Under the pieces are notes generated by a model, which saw only the letters and a list, made by a program, of their open reading frames with translations, was not told the origin of the DNA and made no database searches. Position numbers and translations under genes: made by a program. This document shows positions 43,994 to 53,780 of a DNA stretch of 64,000 nucleotides, in pieces; the stretch's first letter is position 1, and every line of letters begins with the position of its first letter. Source of the DNA: Candidatus Aegiribacteria sp. MLS_C (GTDB lineage: Bacteria > Fermentibacterota > Fermentibacteria > Fermentibacterales > JCC-6); the NCBI GenBank assembly GCA_002030045.1, contig LQBI01000035.1, forward strand, positions 88,807 to 152,806, in the 5' to 3' direction.

Positions 43994-46900
43994 ATGTCGC
44001 AGGATTTCGCGTCGTTCCTGAAGAAGAGGCTGGTGCAGCATACGCTGCCCGAAGACCATCACGGGCCCGGCAGTAGCGAACTCAAGCCGGGAGAGAGAAG
44101 GGACATCGCAGTCCTATTCCTGGACCTGGGCGGCTTCACCGCCCTTTCGGAAAGACTCGACCATGAAGCCGTCCACGATATCTCGAAGGGCGTAATGGAC
44201 GCCCTGGTCGATATAAGCGGGAACTTCGGCGGCTACGTGGACAAGATAGAGGGCGACAGGATAATGGTCCTCTTCGGCGCCACCAGGGCGGGGGAGAACG
44301 ACAGCGAGAGAGCGGTATCCTGCGGTCTTCTCATGCTCGACGCGATAAGCACCGCGAACGACATACTCTCCGACACCGGAGTGCCCATCACCGCCAGAAT
44401 AGGTATCAACAGCGGCCCGGTAACTGTGGCCCCGGACGCGATCGGGCACCTGACCGCGATAGGCAGCACCGTTAACATAGCATCGAGGATGGAGGAGGCG
44501 GCCCAGGAGGGAACCGTCCTCCTGCCGGCCGCAGTCATGGAGAAGTGCAGGGACCTCTTCAGCTGGGTGGACCGGGGCGCCGTCAGCCTGAAGGGGGTGA
44601 GCCTGCCGGTACACGCCTTCAGTCCCGTGGAGAGGCTGACGGTAAGGCGTCATCGATGGGAGCGCTTCAGCGGTGACGGTTTTACCTCCTTCGTAGGACG
44701 GCGGCGGGAGCTGTCAGAGCTTTCGGGGCTTCTTGAGGAGCATATGAGTGAAGCCGCAGGAAAGGGAAGGCTGGGAACGATCCGCCACACGGTCCTTGAA
44801 GTGACCGGAGAGGCGGGCATAGGGAAATCCAGACTGGTGCACGAATTCATCGGCGACAGGTGCAGAGGTGCTCCGGGCATTCTTGTCCTCAGCGGTCAGA
44901 CGCAGTCCTACGCGCAGCCGGCGTACCAGCTCTGGGTCAGCATGCTCAGGGAGCTGCTCCGTTTTGATACGTCCTCCAGGCCGGGCTACCGGGAGTTCCG
45001 GGAGCGGGTCCTGGCCCTTTCCGGGGGTGATGAGACAACCGATTCAATACCCTTCCTGGCGGAACTCCTTTCAATCAGGTCAGGGGACAGGCGTCTGGAG
45101 GACCTGGACAGCGGCGCAATAGCACTGGAGACCAGGATAGCCTTCAGGAACCTGCTGAAGGCGATGGCTTCCGATCGCCATCTGATACTGGTTCTGGACG
45201 ACCTCCAGTGGATCGATTCCACCTGCCGCGGAGTGCTTGATTTCCTGCTGGCCAACTGTCCCTCTATCAATCCCCTGCTGGTCTTCCTGGTGAGCAGACC
45301 GGAGACCGATGACGGGAAACCCGTCAGATTCGATGTAAATCCGGGTTACGCGAGACTCGAGAGGATGGCTTTGTCGGCCATGGAGGGGGATGAGTGCCGG
45401 GGGATCATCGGAGCCCTTCTCGACAGGTTCGGAGGGGACGGACACCTGCCGGTCTCCCGCAGGGCGGAGGAGTTCCTGCTGGGGCATTCCCAGGGGAATC
45501 CCTTCTTCCTGGAGGAGCTGGTGCTGGATATGCTGGAATCCGGGCTGCTGGGGATACATGAGGGATCATGGACCTTCTCGAGTTCCCTGGACGACATCTA
45601 CGTCCCCCATTCACTGACGGGTCTCCTGCAGTCGAGACTGGACCGGCTTTCGGAGGAACACAGGGGAAGCCTGCAGAAATCATCCGTACTCGGGTTCGAG
45701 TTCAGGCTGATGCTCTACAGGCGTCTGCTGGAGAAGCTTGGACTCGAGGAAGACACGGATAATGTCTTCGGCGACCTTGAAAGACGCCAGTTCCTCCTGG
45801 GGAAGGAATCCGCCGGCGGCAGGATGTTCGAGTTCAGGAACATACTCATTCACGACACGGTCTACAGGACCGTTCTGGAGAGCAACCGCAAGCTCCTGCA
45901 CAGGCTGACGGCCCTTATTCTCGAAGATGGGCTGGAGGAGGACGACAGGGAGATGGCCGATATCCTCGCCCACCACTGGGAACTGGCTGGCGACAGGGAG
46001 AAGGCCCTCCACTGGGGCGTGCTGAGCCTCAGGAAGGCTGTGACCACCTACCAGCACGAAAGGGCGATGGCTCTCTCCGCAGGACTGGAGGAGCTTATCC
46101 GCCTGAAGCCCCTGGAGGGCGGGAACCTGGAGAGGCTCATGGAAGTTCTGCTCAGCAGGTATACCACTCTGGACATGCTTGGCCGCAGGAGGGATCAGGA
46201 GGAACTGCTCCTCTCGATGAAGGAGCTTGCAGAGTCGCATTCCCTGGAGGAATGGCAGTTGAGGATATGGACAAGCCTCGGAAACGTCCTGAGGATAACC
46301 GGAAGGCTCCAGGAGGCCGAGGACAGCTACAGGAAGGCGCTGGCACTGGCAGTTGAGAGGTCGGACCGCCGGAGTCGGGGCAAGGTTCTCTGCAACCTGG
46401 GCATACTCAGCAGGATAAAGGGGGACCTGGAGGAGTCTGAGTGTCTCTTTAAACAGGCCCTGGAGATGAACGGCACCGAGGTCGACCCCAGGGTGGAGGG
46501 AGTGCTGATGGGCAACCTGGGCAACCTGTACTACGACCAGGGTCACATGGATGAGGCAATCGAGTACTACGAGAGGGCTCTGGCGATGAACAGGGAGGTG
46601 GGGGACAGGCGGAGCGAGGGAATAGCATTGGGCAACCTGGGAAATCCCTACAAGGCCAGGGGCGACCTGAATAAAGCCCTGTCCTACTACAGGCAGTCCC
46701 TCGACCTGCACAGGGAGATAGGGAACAGGAGGAGCGAAGGGGTGACCCTCTCCAACCTCGGAGCTCTCTACTATGACCACGGCCGCTTTCAGGAGTCAGG
46801 CGAATGCAGCGACCTTGCACTGGAGATACACAGGGAGACCGGCAACATGATGCTGGAGGCAGTTACGCTCACATGTCTCGCGTTGCTCCGCGTCCGCTCA

Positions 46901-47065
46901 GAGGACATCGAGGGGGCAATGACGCACTATAAGAGGATAGTGGAGCTGGTGGACGAACTGGGTCTGACGGAAGGAGGGTTCGATCATTTCCGTGAACTGC
47001 GCCGCCGTCTCCTTGAACAGGGACTCACTGAAGAAGACGTGCCGCTTCCGAAGGAATGGGAGTAG
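43994..47065 (+). CDS. Class III adenylate cyclase + P-loop ATPase + TPR regulator-like protein
   Basis: 1023 aa. The ATG at 43994 follows GGAG; an in-frame TTG 51 bases upstream is less likely. The cyclase domain (about 35-215) has a full catalytic set: Asp44 in LFLDLGGFTALSERL, Lys84 and Asp88 in YVDKIEGDRIMVLFGA, Asn161 and Arg165 in GSTVNIASRME. The Lys predicts ATP as substrate. A P-loop lies near 271 (GEAGIGKSRL), Walker B near 400 (LILVLDDLQWID). The region about 740-1000 holds TPR repeats with the recurring pattern GxxLGNLGNLYxxxG. There is no membrane segment. Unlike the 15989-19918 protein it has only one cyclase domain. Confidence 0.9.
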   Translation: MSQDFASFLKKRLVQHTLPEDHHGPGSSELKPGERRDIAVLFLDLGGFTALSERLDHEAVHDISKGVMDALVDISGNFGGYVDKIEGDRIMVLFGATRAGENDSERAVSCGLLMLDAISTANDILSDTGVPITARIGINSGPVTVAPDAIGHLTAIGSTVNIASRMEEAAQEGTVLLPAAVMEKCRDLFSWVDRGAVSLKGVSLPVHAFSPVERLTVRRHRWERFSGDGFTSFVGRRRELSELSGLLEEHMSEAAGKGRLGTIRHTVLEVTGEAGIGKSRLVHEFIGDRCRGAPGILVLSGQTQSYAQPAYQLWVSMLRELLRFDTSSRPGYREFRERVLALSGGDETTDSIPFLAELLSIRSGDRRLEDLDSGAIALETRIAFRNLLKAMASDRHLILVLDDLQWIDSTCRGVLDFLLANCPSINPLLVFLVSRPETDDGKPVRFDVNPGYARLERMALSAMEGDECRGIIGALLDRFGGDGHLPVSRRAEEFLLGHSQGNPFFLEELVLDMLESGLLGIHEGSWTFSSSLDDIYVPHSLTGLLQSRLDRLSEEHRGSLQKSSVLGFEFRLMLYRRLLEKLGLEEDTDNVFGDLERRQFLLGKESAGGRMFEFRNILIHDTVYRTVLESNRKLLHRLTALILEDGLEEDDREMADILAHHWELAGDREKALHWGVLSLRKAVTTYQHERAMALSAGLEELIRLKPLEGGNLERLMEVLLSRYTTLDMLGRRRDQEELLLSMKELAESHSLEEWQLRIWTSLGNVLRITGRLQEAEDSYRKALALAVERSDRRSRGKVLCNLGILSRIKGDLEESECLFKQALEMNGTEVDPRVEGVLMGNLGNLYYDQGHMDEAIEYYERALAMNREVGDRRSEGIALGNLGNPYKARGDLNKALSYYRQSLDLHREIGNRRSEGVTLSNLGALYYDHGRFQESGECSDLALEIHRETGNMMLEAVTLTCLALLRVRSEDIEGAMTHYKRIVELVDELGLTEGGFDHFRELRRRLLEQGLTEEDVPLPKEWE

Positions 47066-47094
47066 ACCGGGGAGCCTATCGCATCACCGGTTAG

Positions 47095-47871
47095 CTACCA
47101 TGTCTGGTTGAATACCCTGACCCCCGACATCGGCTGAAGCTGTCCATCGATCCTGATTGTTTCCATCGAACTTGACTGGCTGCTGAGTCTGCAGTAATGG
47201 CCGTCGTCCAGTGCCACGAAAAAGGTGGTGCCGAGTGGTATGCTGTCCTGCCAGAGCGCGGTGTCCCCGGGGGAGGGCGCCACGAATCCGCCCATGGACG
47301 ATATTGCCGTTCTTGCGCCGGAGGGCCACGTCATCGGTCTGGCGGAGCCGGGGTAGATGTACAGCTGTTCACCCCCGGTATCACGCGCAACGGTGAACTG
47401 CTGGCTGAAGCCGGGTGACGCCGGATCCCCGGTAACGAGAGAATCGTTCTGTACGTCTACGCGGAAACCCACAGGATTCCCGTCGAACGGGAGTTCCTTC
47501 TCGGCGACCGCATCGGCCCTGGAATTGTCCGGAATACCGGTCATGCTGGAGGTGTCCCATCCCTGGAATGCGCTGACGGTATAGTACATGGTCCTGTCGG
47601 CGATGTGTTCCGCGAAGTTCTGTTCCACCGTTCCCTGAAGCGACCAGGGCTCCCCTGCACTGATCCTGGACCAGAGGTAGTAACCCTCAACCTGGACCGT
47701 GCCGACGGCGTCCCATGTCACGGCTATCGTATCACCGTGACTTGTCAGGGAATCAACCCTTATTCCGGTAACCACCGGAAGGGTGCCGGCTGTCTCGGTT
47801 GCCGAGTCTCCGCAGCCGGCCGGCAATATCACCGCGATGGTAGTGGTAGCGAGCAATGCCATCAGTCTCAT
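47095..47871 (-). CDS. Lipoprotein with fibronectin-type-III-like domain, unknown function
   Basis: 258 aa. The lipoprotein signal ends in ILPAGC (Cys about 20). GGAGG precedes the ATG at 47871. Residues about 30-105 resemble a fibronectin type III fold (TGIRVDSLTSHGDTIAVTWD, VEGYYLWSRIS, YYTVSAFQGWDTSS). The rest is rich in Ser/Gly and strand-like. No enzyme motif is seen. It lies between the cyclase/TPR gene and the second ompA-like gene. Confidence 0.75.
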   Translation of the reverse strand: MRLMALLATTTIAVILPAGCGDSATETAGTLPVVTGIRVDSLTSHGDTIAVTWDAVGTVQVEGYYLWSRISAGEPWSLQGTVEQNFAEHIADRTMYYTVSAFQGWDTSSMTGIPDNSRADAVAEKELPFDGNPVGFRVDVQNDSLVTGDPASPGFSQQFTVARDTGGEQLYIYPGSARPMTWPSGARTAISSMGGFVAPSPGDTALWQDSIPLGTTFFVALDDGHYCRLSSQSSSMETIRIDGQLQPMSGVRVFNQTW

Positions 47872-48085
47872 GGGCAACCTCCAGTATATGAGCGCGTTTC
47901 ACGGTACGACCGGATATTCTCTCCTTAGTGGGCGCGTGTCAATCCTCCCGGCCGGCAGGACACCCGGAACACGCTCCATCGGGCGCGGGCAGGCGGAACT
48001 GTTGCTTGACTGACAGGGTGATTTAGCACATTCTTCATTCCAGTCCATTTTCGCTTTTCACTCCGGAAACGGATGGAGGATCGAT

Positions 48086-50071
48086 TTGAAGAGATACGTG
48101 GCCTTACTGCTGCTGGCGGCCGCAGGTCTTCCGCTGGCAGCCCCTTCCGTCAACGGAGTGCCTGGCCTCTTCCGTGTCAACAGCGCCATTCCCATGGGTT
48201 TCAACGAGATGTCCTTCGGAATGGGTCTGAGCTACTGGACCGCGAAGAACGAGTACCGTGATTTCATCTACCACAGCCACTTCCTTCCGCAGACACTGCT
48301 CTTCTCCGAGCTGACCAACGTGGAGCACACCGGTCGCGGCCGGATGTACATCGGCTACGGCTTCTGGGATTACATAGACCTGGCCGCAAGCGCCTCATAC
48401 TACACCACATTCTTCGAGAGGGGACTGTACGTTGAGAGGTCCACCGGGCACTGGGAGGAGATGTACGGCTTCGAGGGCTTCGACATAACGCTCCATGGAG
48501 GCTACGATCCGATCCCCGGTCTGGACGACGTGCTGTGGTTCGGCGGCGACGTGCACTTCGGCTGCTGTCCTGCCGATACCGCCTACCTCCGGGTCGAGGA
48601 CGACCCCGACGGCATGTGGCACCATGACCAGATAATGAGCACCGTGAGGAGACCCTTCGCCGCCACCGGCAACGGGAGCTTCGGAATGGACTTCCTGGTC
48701 ACCGGTGATTTCTCCAGGTGGATACCCAACGCCCCCGCCAGGGCGCACTTCAACATCGGGTTCGCCAACTACAGGCAGAACTACCATTTCACCGACTTCA
48801 GGGCGACTCCCGTCACCGACGGATGGGAGTACTCGGATTCCACCGCCGTCGATCTTGAGGTGAAGGACGACGTGCTGAATGTGGGTATGGGCATGGAAGT
48901 GGCGACTCCGAACCTCGACCTTTACTTCGAGTTCACCAGCAGCATCATCACCAGCAGGGAGGACGCCGCCGTCGCCTACTTCACGCCGGGCATAAGGTTC
49001 AAGAACAACTCGGGCACATTCATTGACGTAGCCTTCGACCTCAGCACCAGCGATTTCGACCCCACCTACTACGACATGGGCCACGGGCTTTACCAGGCGG
49101 ACATCTCGGTCACAGCCGAGGAGAGGGCCGAGAGGGCACCGCTGCCCATAGGAGGCGTCTTCGACTGGGGTGTAACCCTCGCCATGGGCTACTCCTCCGA
49201 CCTGGAGTTCAGAGAGGAGGAGAGCATCACCGGAATACTCAGCGGTACGGTGACCGACTCCCTCACCCGCGAGCCCGTGTTCGCAACAGTAACCTTCCCC
49301 GGCAGGCCCGTCGGGAACGTGACCAGCGATGCAGCCACCGGAGCCTACGCCAGCGTCATCCGGGAAGGCGAGGTCCCGGTCACCGTAGTGGCGCCGGGGT
49401 ACAGGAACGCCAGCGCAACTGTGGAGATAGCGGCCGGAGAGACCCTCACCCTGGACTTCGCGCTGCTTCCCACACTGAGTACCGTGACCGGGTCAGTTAA
49501 GGACGGGGAAGGCCTGCCCGTAGCCGGGGCGGCCATAACCATAGGAAGCCCGACACCGATCAGCGTCACCGCCGACGGATACGGGGTCTTCACCGCACAG
49601 GTGGAGGCAGGTACATGGCCCATATCGGTCCAGGCCGAGGGTTATCTGTCAGACAGCAGATCAGTAACCCTGATGGCCAACGAGACCGTCAGCGTTGATT
49701 TCCAGGTCCGTGACGCCCTCAGGGCCGGAGAGGTAATGAGCTTCGACAACATCTACTTCGATTCCGGCAGCGCGACCATCAAACCCGAGAGTTACGGTAT
49801 TCTGGACGGTATCGCCCGGATCATGCGGGACAATCCCACAGCCAGTATTCAGATAGCGGGTCATACCGATTCCGACGGCAGCGACTCCTACAACCAGAAC
49901 CTCAGCGAGAACCGTGCCAGGTCAGTCTACCAGTACCTTGTCAGCACGGGCATCGATGCCGGCAGGCTGACCACCATAGGCTTCGGCGAGTCCAGTCCCG
50001 TCGTGTCCAACGACTCTCCCGCCAACAAGGCCAGGAACCGGAGGATAGAGTTCACGGTACTGAGCATCTGA
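48086..50071 (+). CDS. OmpA-family outer-membrane protein with carboxypeptidase-like repeats (paralogue 2)
   Basis: 661 aa, same domain order as the 41785-43725 protein: signal peptide (MKRYVALLLLAAAGLPLAAP), barrel-like region to about 385, two carboxypeptidase-regulatory-like repeats (VFATVTFPGRPVGNVTSDAA, LPVAGAAITIGSPTPISVTA), and a C-terminal OmpA domain (SFDNIYFDSGSATI, IAGHTDSDGSDSYNQNLSEN, NRRIEFTVL). It uses a TTG start, supported by GGAGG seven bases upstream. The motif NxxNxxNYRQNYHFTDFR-type strands are shared with the paralogue, so a duplication seems likely. Confidence 0.9.
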   Translation: MKRYVALLLLAAAGLPLAAPSVNGVPGLFRVNSAIPMGFNEMSFGMGLSYWTAKNEYRDFIYHSHFLPQTLLFSELTNVEHTGRGRMYIGYGFWDYIDLAASASYYTTFFERGLYVERSTGHWEEMYGFEGFDITLHGGYDPIPGLDDVLWFGGDVHFGCCPADTAYLRVEDDPDGMWHHDQIMSTVRRPFAATGNGSFGMDFLVTGDFSRWIPNAPARAHFNIGFANYRQNYHFTDFRATPVTDGWEYSDSTAVDLEVKDDVLNVGMGMEVATPNLDLYFEFTSSIITSREDAAVAYFTPGIRFKNNSGTFIDVAFDLSTSDFDPTYYDMGHGLYQADISVTAEERAERAPLPIGGVFDWGVTLAMGYSSDLEFREEESITGILSGTVTDSLTREPVFATVTFPGRPVGNVTSDAATGAYASVIREGEVPVTVVAPGYRNASATVEIAAGETLTLDFALLPTLSTVTGSVKDGEGLPVAGAAITIGSPTPISVTADGYGVFTAQVEAGTWPISVQAEGYLSDSRSVTLMANETVSVDFQVRDALRAGEVMSFDNIYFDSGSATIKPESYGILDGIARIMRDNPTASIQIAGHTDSDGSDSYNQNLSENRARSVYQYLVSTGIDAGRLTTIGFGESSPVVSNDSPANKARNRRIEFTVLSI

Positions 50072-50168
50072 ACCATCGGAGGGGTTCGAAGGAACCTGCT
50101 CAGGGAAGGCTGGTCCGGACGGGTGCTGTCCGGCCGCATCTATGCAAGGCGGGTTGTATATTAGCCGA

Positions 50169-50966
50169 ATGAAATGGTCTGCGGTCATAACCACATACAA
50201 CAGCTCCTCCGTCATTCGCGGAGCGGTGGATTCCCTCCTGTCGCTGGGGCCAGATGAGGCCCCTGCGGACATAGTCGTGGTGGACAACGCCTCCTCCGAC
50301 GGTACGGTGGAAGTCCTCCGGGAATACGGCGATAACCTGAAGATGATCACCAACGATTCCAACCTGGGCCTGGCGAGGGCCAACAACATCGGGGCCGCGA
50401 AGGCCGAAGGTGATTCCCTTTTCTTCCTCAATCCCGACGTGGAGGTACTTCCCGGAGCGGCCAAGGCTCTGACGGGCTTCCAGCTGGATCACCCCGAAGC
50501 GGCACTCCTGGGACCTCGGATGCTGGACGGGAACGGCATTCCCCAGTCCACCGCCAGGACCTGGCAGACCCCCCTGGTGATAGCCTCGAGACGGACGGTC
50601 TTCGGCAGGACACACGCTGGGAAGAGTATCGCCGAGGAACACCTCAACAGGTTCGGCGGAGATGAACCCGTCATGCCCCACTGGCTGGTGGGGGCCGCCA
50701 TCTGGCTCACTCCCCGGGGCAGGGAGCGGGTCGGCCTGATGTCCGAAGGTTACTTCCTCTACTTCGAGGACGTGGAATGGTGTCTCAGGGCCTGGAAAAG
50801 GGGGATGCAGGTGTGGTATGTTCCGTCTGCGGTGATAACGCACCAGTGCAGGAGGGAGAGCGGTTCCGGGGGCCGGGCGCTCAGGCACCATCTACGGAGC
50901 ATGCTCAGGTTCTTTCTGACCCATCCGGCCACCGCCATCGGATATGGACCGGAAGGAGGAATGTGA
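50169..50966 (+). CDS. Family 2 glycosyltransferase
   Basis: 265 aa GT-A fold enzyme, rhamnosyltransferase-like. WSAVITTYNSSSVIRGAVDS at the start, IVVVDNASSDGT, NLGLARANNIGA and the DxD-like FLNPDVEV are the nucleotide-sugar site. VGAAIWLTP and FLYFEDVEWCLRAWKRG form the acceptor side. The ATG at 50169 is the natural family start, though the ribosome-binding site is weak; an ATG 27 bases upstream is possible. The TGA overlaps the GTG of the next gene (GTGA). Confidence 0.88.
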   Translation: MKWSAVITTYNSSSVIRGAVDSLLSLGPDEAPADIVVVDNASSDGTVEVLREYGDNLKMITNDSNLGLARANNIGAAKAEGDSLFFLNPDVEVLPGAAKALTGFQLDHPEAALLGPRMLDGNGIPQSTARTWQTPLVIASRRTVFGRTHAGKSIAEEHLNRFGGDEPVMPHWLVGAAIWLTPRGRERVGLMSEGYFLYFEDVEWCLRAWKRGMQVWYVPSAVITHQCRRESGSGGRALRHHLRSMLRFFLTHPATAIGYGPEGGM

Positions 50967-52327
50967 AAAGGAAGAGGAGCGTTCTCTGGTTGCTTCCGCC
51001 CTCCGACCTCCTCCTGATCATACTGGTCTTCATGGGAGGCTTCTGGGTCAGGCACTCCCTTCTTGCCGGCGTCATGGGGGCCGACTTCAGGCTCTCCGTC
51101 TACCACTACCTCCTTAGCGGCCTGGTCCTGGGCAGCGTGCAGGTAGTCTTCATGGCCGTCTTCGGTGTTTACCGCAAGGAGTTCGGCCTGGGAATGATAG
51201 AGGAGATGGCCGGCATAATAAAGGCTTCCGTCATGGCCGTGCTCTTCACCTTCGCCACCACCTTCATCACGCGGCAGCTCTTCTTCTCCCGGTTCGTCCT
51301 GGTCTTCGCCTGTCCCACTTCCATACTCATACTGGGTCTCTGGCACTGGGCCCTGAGGAAGCTGGCCAGCAGGTCGGGGACGCCTGCCTCCGTACTGATA
51401 GTCGGGGATTCCGAGGAGGCAAGGCATCTGGGGGCCTTCATGGAGAACAGGGCGCAGCTCCCCTATTCAGTGAAGGGTTACGCCGACCCGGAGTGGTCTC
51501 CGCCGAGGATAAACGGGATGATAGACGACCTGGGGATCGACGAGCTGGTGGTGGCGGAGCGGTCCATATCCGAGGACACCCTCTCCGGCGTGATCCTCCA
51601 CTGCGAGAAGATGGGCGTGAACTACAAGATAGCCGCCGACGTGTTCTCCCTGGTGAGCCTGACCGCCCGTGTGGCCCACATGGGCGGGACCACTCTAATA
51701 GAATCGGTCCCGGCACCGCTCTCGGGATGGGGACTTTTCCTGAAGAGGCTCTCGGACAAAGTGCTGACTGCACTCCTGCTGGCGCTCCTATCTCCGGTCT
51801 TCCTGCTCACCTCCGTCGCCATAGTCATCGATTCCGGATTTCCCGTCTTCTACAGGCAGATCAGGCTGGGAAGGGACAATGAACCCTTCAGGATGTTCAA
51901 GTTCAGATCCATGAGGAAGGGGGCCCACGAGGAGAAGGAGTTCCTCAGGGAGAGCAACGAGTCCTCGGGACCCCTGTTCAAGATAAGGCGTGATCCCCGA
52001 ATAACCAGGGTCGGCAGGTTCATGCGCAGGTGGTCCATCGACGAGCTGCCGCAGCTGTTCAACGTCCTCTCCGGCAGGATGAGCCTGGTGGGACCCAGAC
52101 CCCCGCTGCCGGAGGAGGTGGAGGAGTACAGCCGGCGGGACTTCAAGCGGCTGCATACCATTCCCGGTGTCACGGGGGTCTGGCAGATCTCCGGAAGGAG
52201 CCACCTGGGCTTCGACGAGATGGTGAAGCTGGACCTCTACTACGTTGACAACTGGTCGATCTGGATGGACCTGGCCATCCTTCTGCTCACTCCCCCTGCG
52301 GTGCTCTCCGGCGAAGGAGCCTACTGA
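50963..52327 (+). CDS. Polyprenyl-phosphate sugar-1-phosphate transferase (exopolysaccharide initiation)
   Basis: 454 aa, WbaP/WcaJ-like. Four N-terminal membrane helices, then a CoA-binding-like Rossmann part ([19 protein letters not shown]), a fifth helix ([20 protein letters not shown]) and the catalytic sugar-transferase domain with [48 protein letters not shown] and [13 protein letters not shown]. It loads the first sugar phosphate onto a polyprenyl carrier at the inner membrane. GTG start, GGAGG upstream. It works with the coupled glycosyltransferase in making a surface polysaccharide. Confidence 0.92.
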   Translation: MKRKRSVLWLLPPSDLLLIILVFMGGFWVRHSLLAGVMGADFRLSVYHYLLSGLVLGSVQVVFMAVFGVYRKEFGLGMIEEMAGIIKASVMAVLFTFATTFITRQLFFSRFVLVFACPTSILILGLWHWALRKLASRSGTPASVLIVGDSEEARHLGAFMENRAQLPYSVKGYADPEWSPPRINGMIDDLGIDELVVAERSISEDTLSGVILHCEKMGVNYKIAADVFSLVSLTARVAHMGGTTLIESVPAPLSGWGLFLKRLSDKVLTALLLALLSPVFLLTSVAIVIDSGFPVFYRQIRLGRDNEPFRMFKFRSMRKGAHEEKEFLRESNESSGPLFKIRRDPRITRVGRFMRRWSIDELPQLFNVLSGRMSLVGPRPPLPEEVEEYSRRDFKRLHTIPGVTGVWQISGRSHLGFDEMVKLDLYYVDNWSIWMDLAILLLTPPAVLSGEGAY

Positions 52328-52332
52328 ATGCC

Positions 52333-52356
52333 TGCCGGCGGAACAGGAGGCCGGCA
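52333..52356 (+). terminator. Hairpin just after the sugar-transferase gene
   Basis: TGCCGGC (52333-52339) and GCCGGCA (52350-52356) with a 10-base loop, 6 bases past the stop codon. There is no T tract. Confidence 0.45.
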
Positions 52357-52374
52357 TGACACTTCGTCTCTGCG

Positions 52375-52426
52375 TTCTTGCTGATCAGCTACATTAATGT
52401 CAGGTTGTGTTCGTAATCAGCAAGAA
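52375..52426. repeat. 11-bp inverted repeat with 30-base loop
   Basis: TTCTTGCTGAT (52375-52385) and ATCAGCAAGAA (52416-52426) are perfectly complementary. The right arm runs directly into repeat copy A. It may be the end structure of a vanished element or a cruciform site. Confidence 0.55.
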
Positions 52427-52464
52427 TGGCTACCCTAACAAACCCCTTCCAGGAGTGGTTTCTT
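52426..52464 (+). repeat. Intergenic repeat, copy A (shortened)
   Basis: ATGGCTACCCTAAC followed by AAACCCCTTCCAGGAGTGG and TTTCTT. It aligns with copies B (54670-54726) and C (62010-62066) but lacks 12 bases (GGGCAAAACTTC) after CCCTAAC. Confidence 0.6.
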
Positions 52465-52769
52465 TATTTGCATCAGATCCGATTTTTTCTAGACACACAT
52501 CTTCAATCAGTAGATGACCTGCCCACGGATGTCCGGTCCACGCTATTTGCTGGTGTGGTGACCTGTGGAGTATCGTGTTGATAAGCAGCCGATAGGATTG
52601 TCAACTTCTTTGTTTTGTCCTACCGTATCATGAAACCTTTGACTATGATATTTATGAATCAGGCAACGTCTGTTCTCAGCGATCTGGCGGACGGGAAACA
52701 TGTGCCGGGGTTCCAGTGTATTTGTGCCATGATTTTGGTTACGCAGTATGTGTGGAAGGAGGGAGTGAA
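52465..52769. other. Gene-free stretch upstream of a secreted-protein gene
   Basis: About 300 bases, AT-richer than the preceding operon. No open frame with coding character and no clear sigma70 pair was found. It presumably holds the promoter of the 52770 gene. Confidence 0.4.
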
Positions 52770-53444
52770 GTGAGGATTCTAAAGCAATCTCCGGTGTCTG
52801 ATTTCATCTGCGGCGCGGCGGCTCTGCTTCTCATAGGGGGCGTTGTGCCTGTCCTTTCTGCAGAAGATCTTGACATGGGCAGCGAGCAAGTAACCATTGG
52901 GTGTTCCAACGATCCTCTCAGCTACAGTAGCTGGTATAACTTCGGCGGAACGTCCCAGTCTTTTTCCGGCTCGAATCGCGGACGGGGCAACACGTTCACG
53001 TTTACCGAGAACGAGCAGCTCATCGAGTTCACAGTCTGGCTGGATTTCACCGGCGATGCAACCATATACTTCTACGTACTCGAGTCCCCAACGCTGGACG
53101 GAACCTACACTCCTATCTACGAGGGTATCGAACCGACTTCAAGCGTGGGGCCCGGCTACTACTCGAGCGGGACCATCGCCGTGGATCTCCAGGCAGGCAT
53201 GTACTACGGTATCGGTGTTGCCTGGGGACCCGAAACGATCTTCTACTTCCGCGATGCCGCCGCCCTGCCGAGGACCTGGGACCTGGGAACAGTGGAAGAC
53301 TCCATGCAGATCAGTGCGCCCCCTCCCTATACGGAGATCACCTATAATCACTTCACTGGTTCGGAATACTGCATGCAGCTGTACATCTACGACTCCACAC
53401 CAGTCGAATCCACCACATGGGGACAGATCAAGAGCATCTTCTAG
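52770..53444 (+). CDS. Exported protein of unknown function
   Basis: 224 aa. The GTG at 52770 has GGAGGG 7 bases upstream; the open frame extends 18 codons further without a better start. A signal peptide covers about 1-33 (FICGAAALLLIGGVVPVLSA). The mature part is acidic and aromatic, with strand-like segments (ENEQLIEFTVWLDFTGDATI, YFYVLES, GYYSSGTIAVDLQAGMYYGI), resembling a carbohydrate-binding or jelly-roll fold. The tail is PVESTTWGQIKSIF. I do not recognise a family. GC content is like the core genome, unlike the genes further right. Confidence 0.7.
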   Translation: MRILKQSPVSDFICGAAALLLIGGVVPVLSAEDLDMGSEQVTIGCSNDPLSYSSWYNFGGTSQSFSGSNRGRGNTFTFTENEQLIEFTVWLDFTGDATIYFYVLESPTLDGTYTPIYEGIEPTSSVGPGYYSSGTIAVDLQAGMYYGIGVAWGPETIFYFRDAAALPRTWDLGTVEDSMQISAPPPYTEITYNHFTGSEYCMQLYIYDSTPVESTTWGQIKSIF

Positions 53445-53780
53445 TCAATCGGGCGCATGGCCACAGACTTGAGCAGGATGGGCGTGGCTGATAGCTGCGC
53501 CCTCTGCGTTTGATCGTACCTTCCTGCCCAGCCTGCATTCGATGCAGGAGATCATCGACCGTTGCTACTTTGGGTTGTGATGGAATGAACGAGTTATCCT
53601 ATCGAACTCGATCGGACGAATACGCACCAGGCATTTATTCTCCGATTGGGGTCCGAGAAAGTCATACGGCGACCTTTCTTTCCGGAATATCGAACTTTTC
53701 ATTCCAGAACTGGTTGTCGCACGCTATGCGAAGTGATGTTTGCATTCGCGGTTTCTTTGCCGTAGGGTCCTGTACTCCTA
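53445..53780. other. Gene-free stretch with one short hairpin
   Basis: 336 bases between the secreted-protein gene and hepT (converging). CCTGCAT/ATGCAGG (53532-53538 with 53542-53548, loop TCG) may end transcription of the upstream gene. A 94-codon open frame at 53510-53794 has no ribosome-binding site and an implausible composition. Nothing else is evident. Confidence 0.45.
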
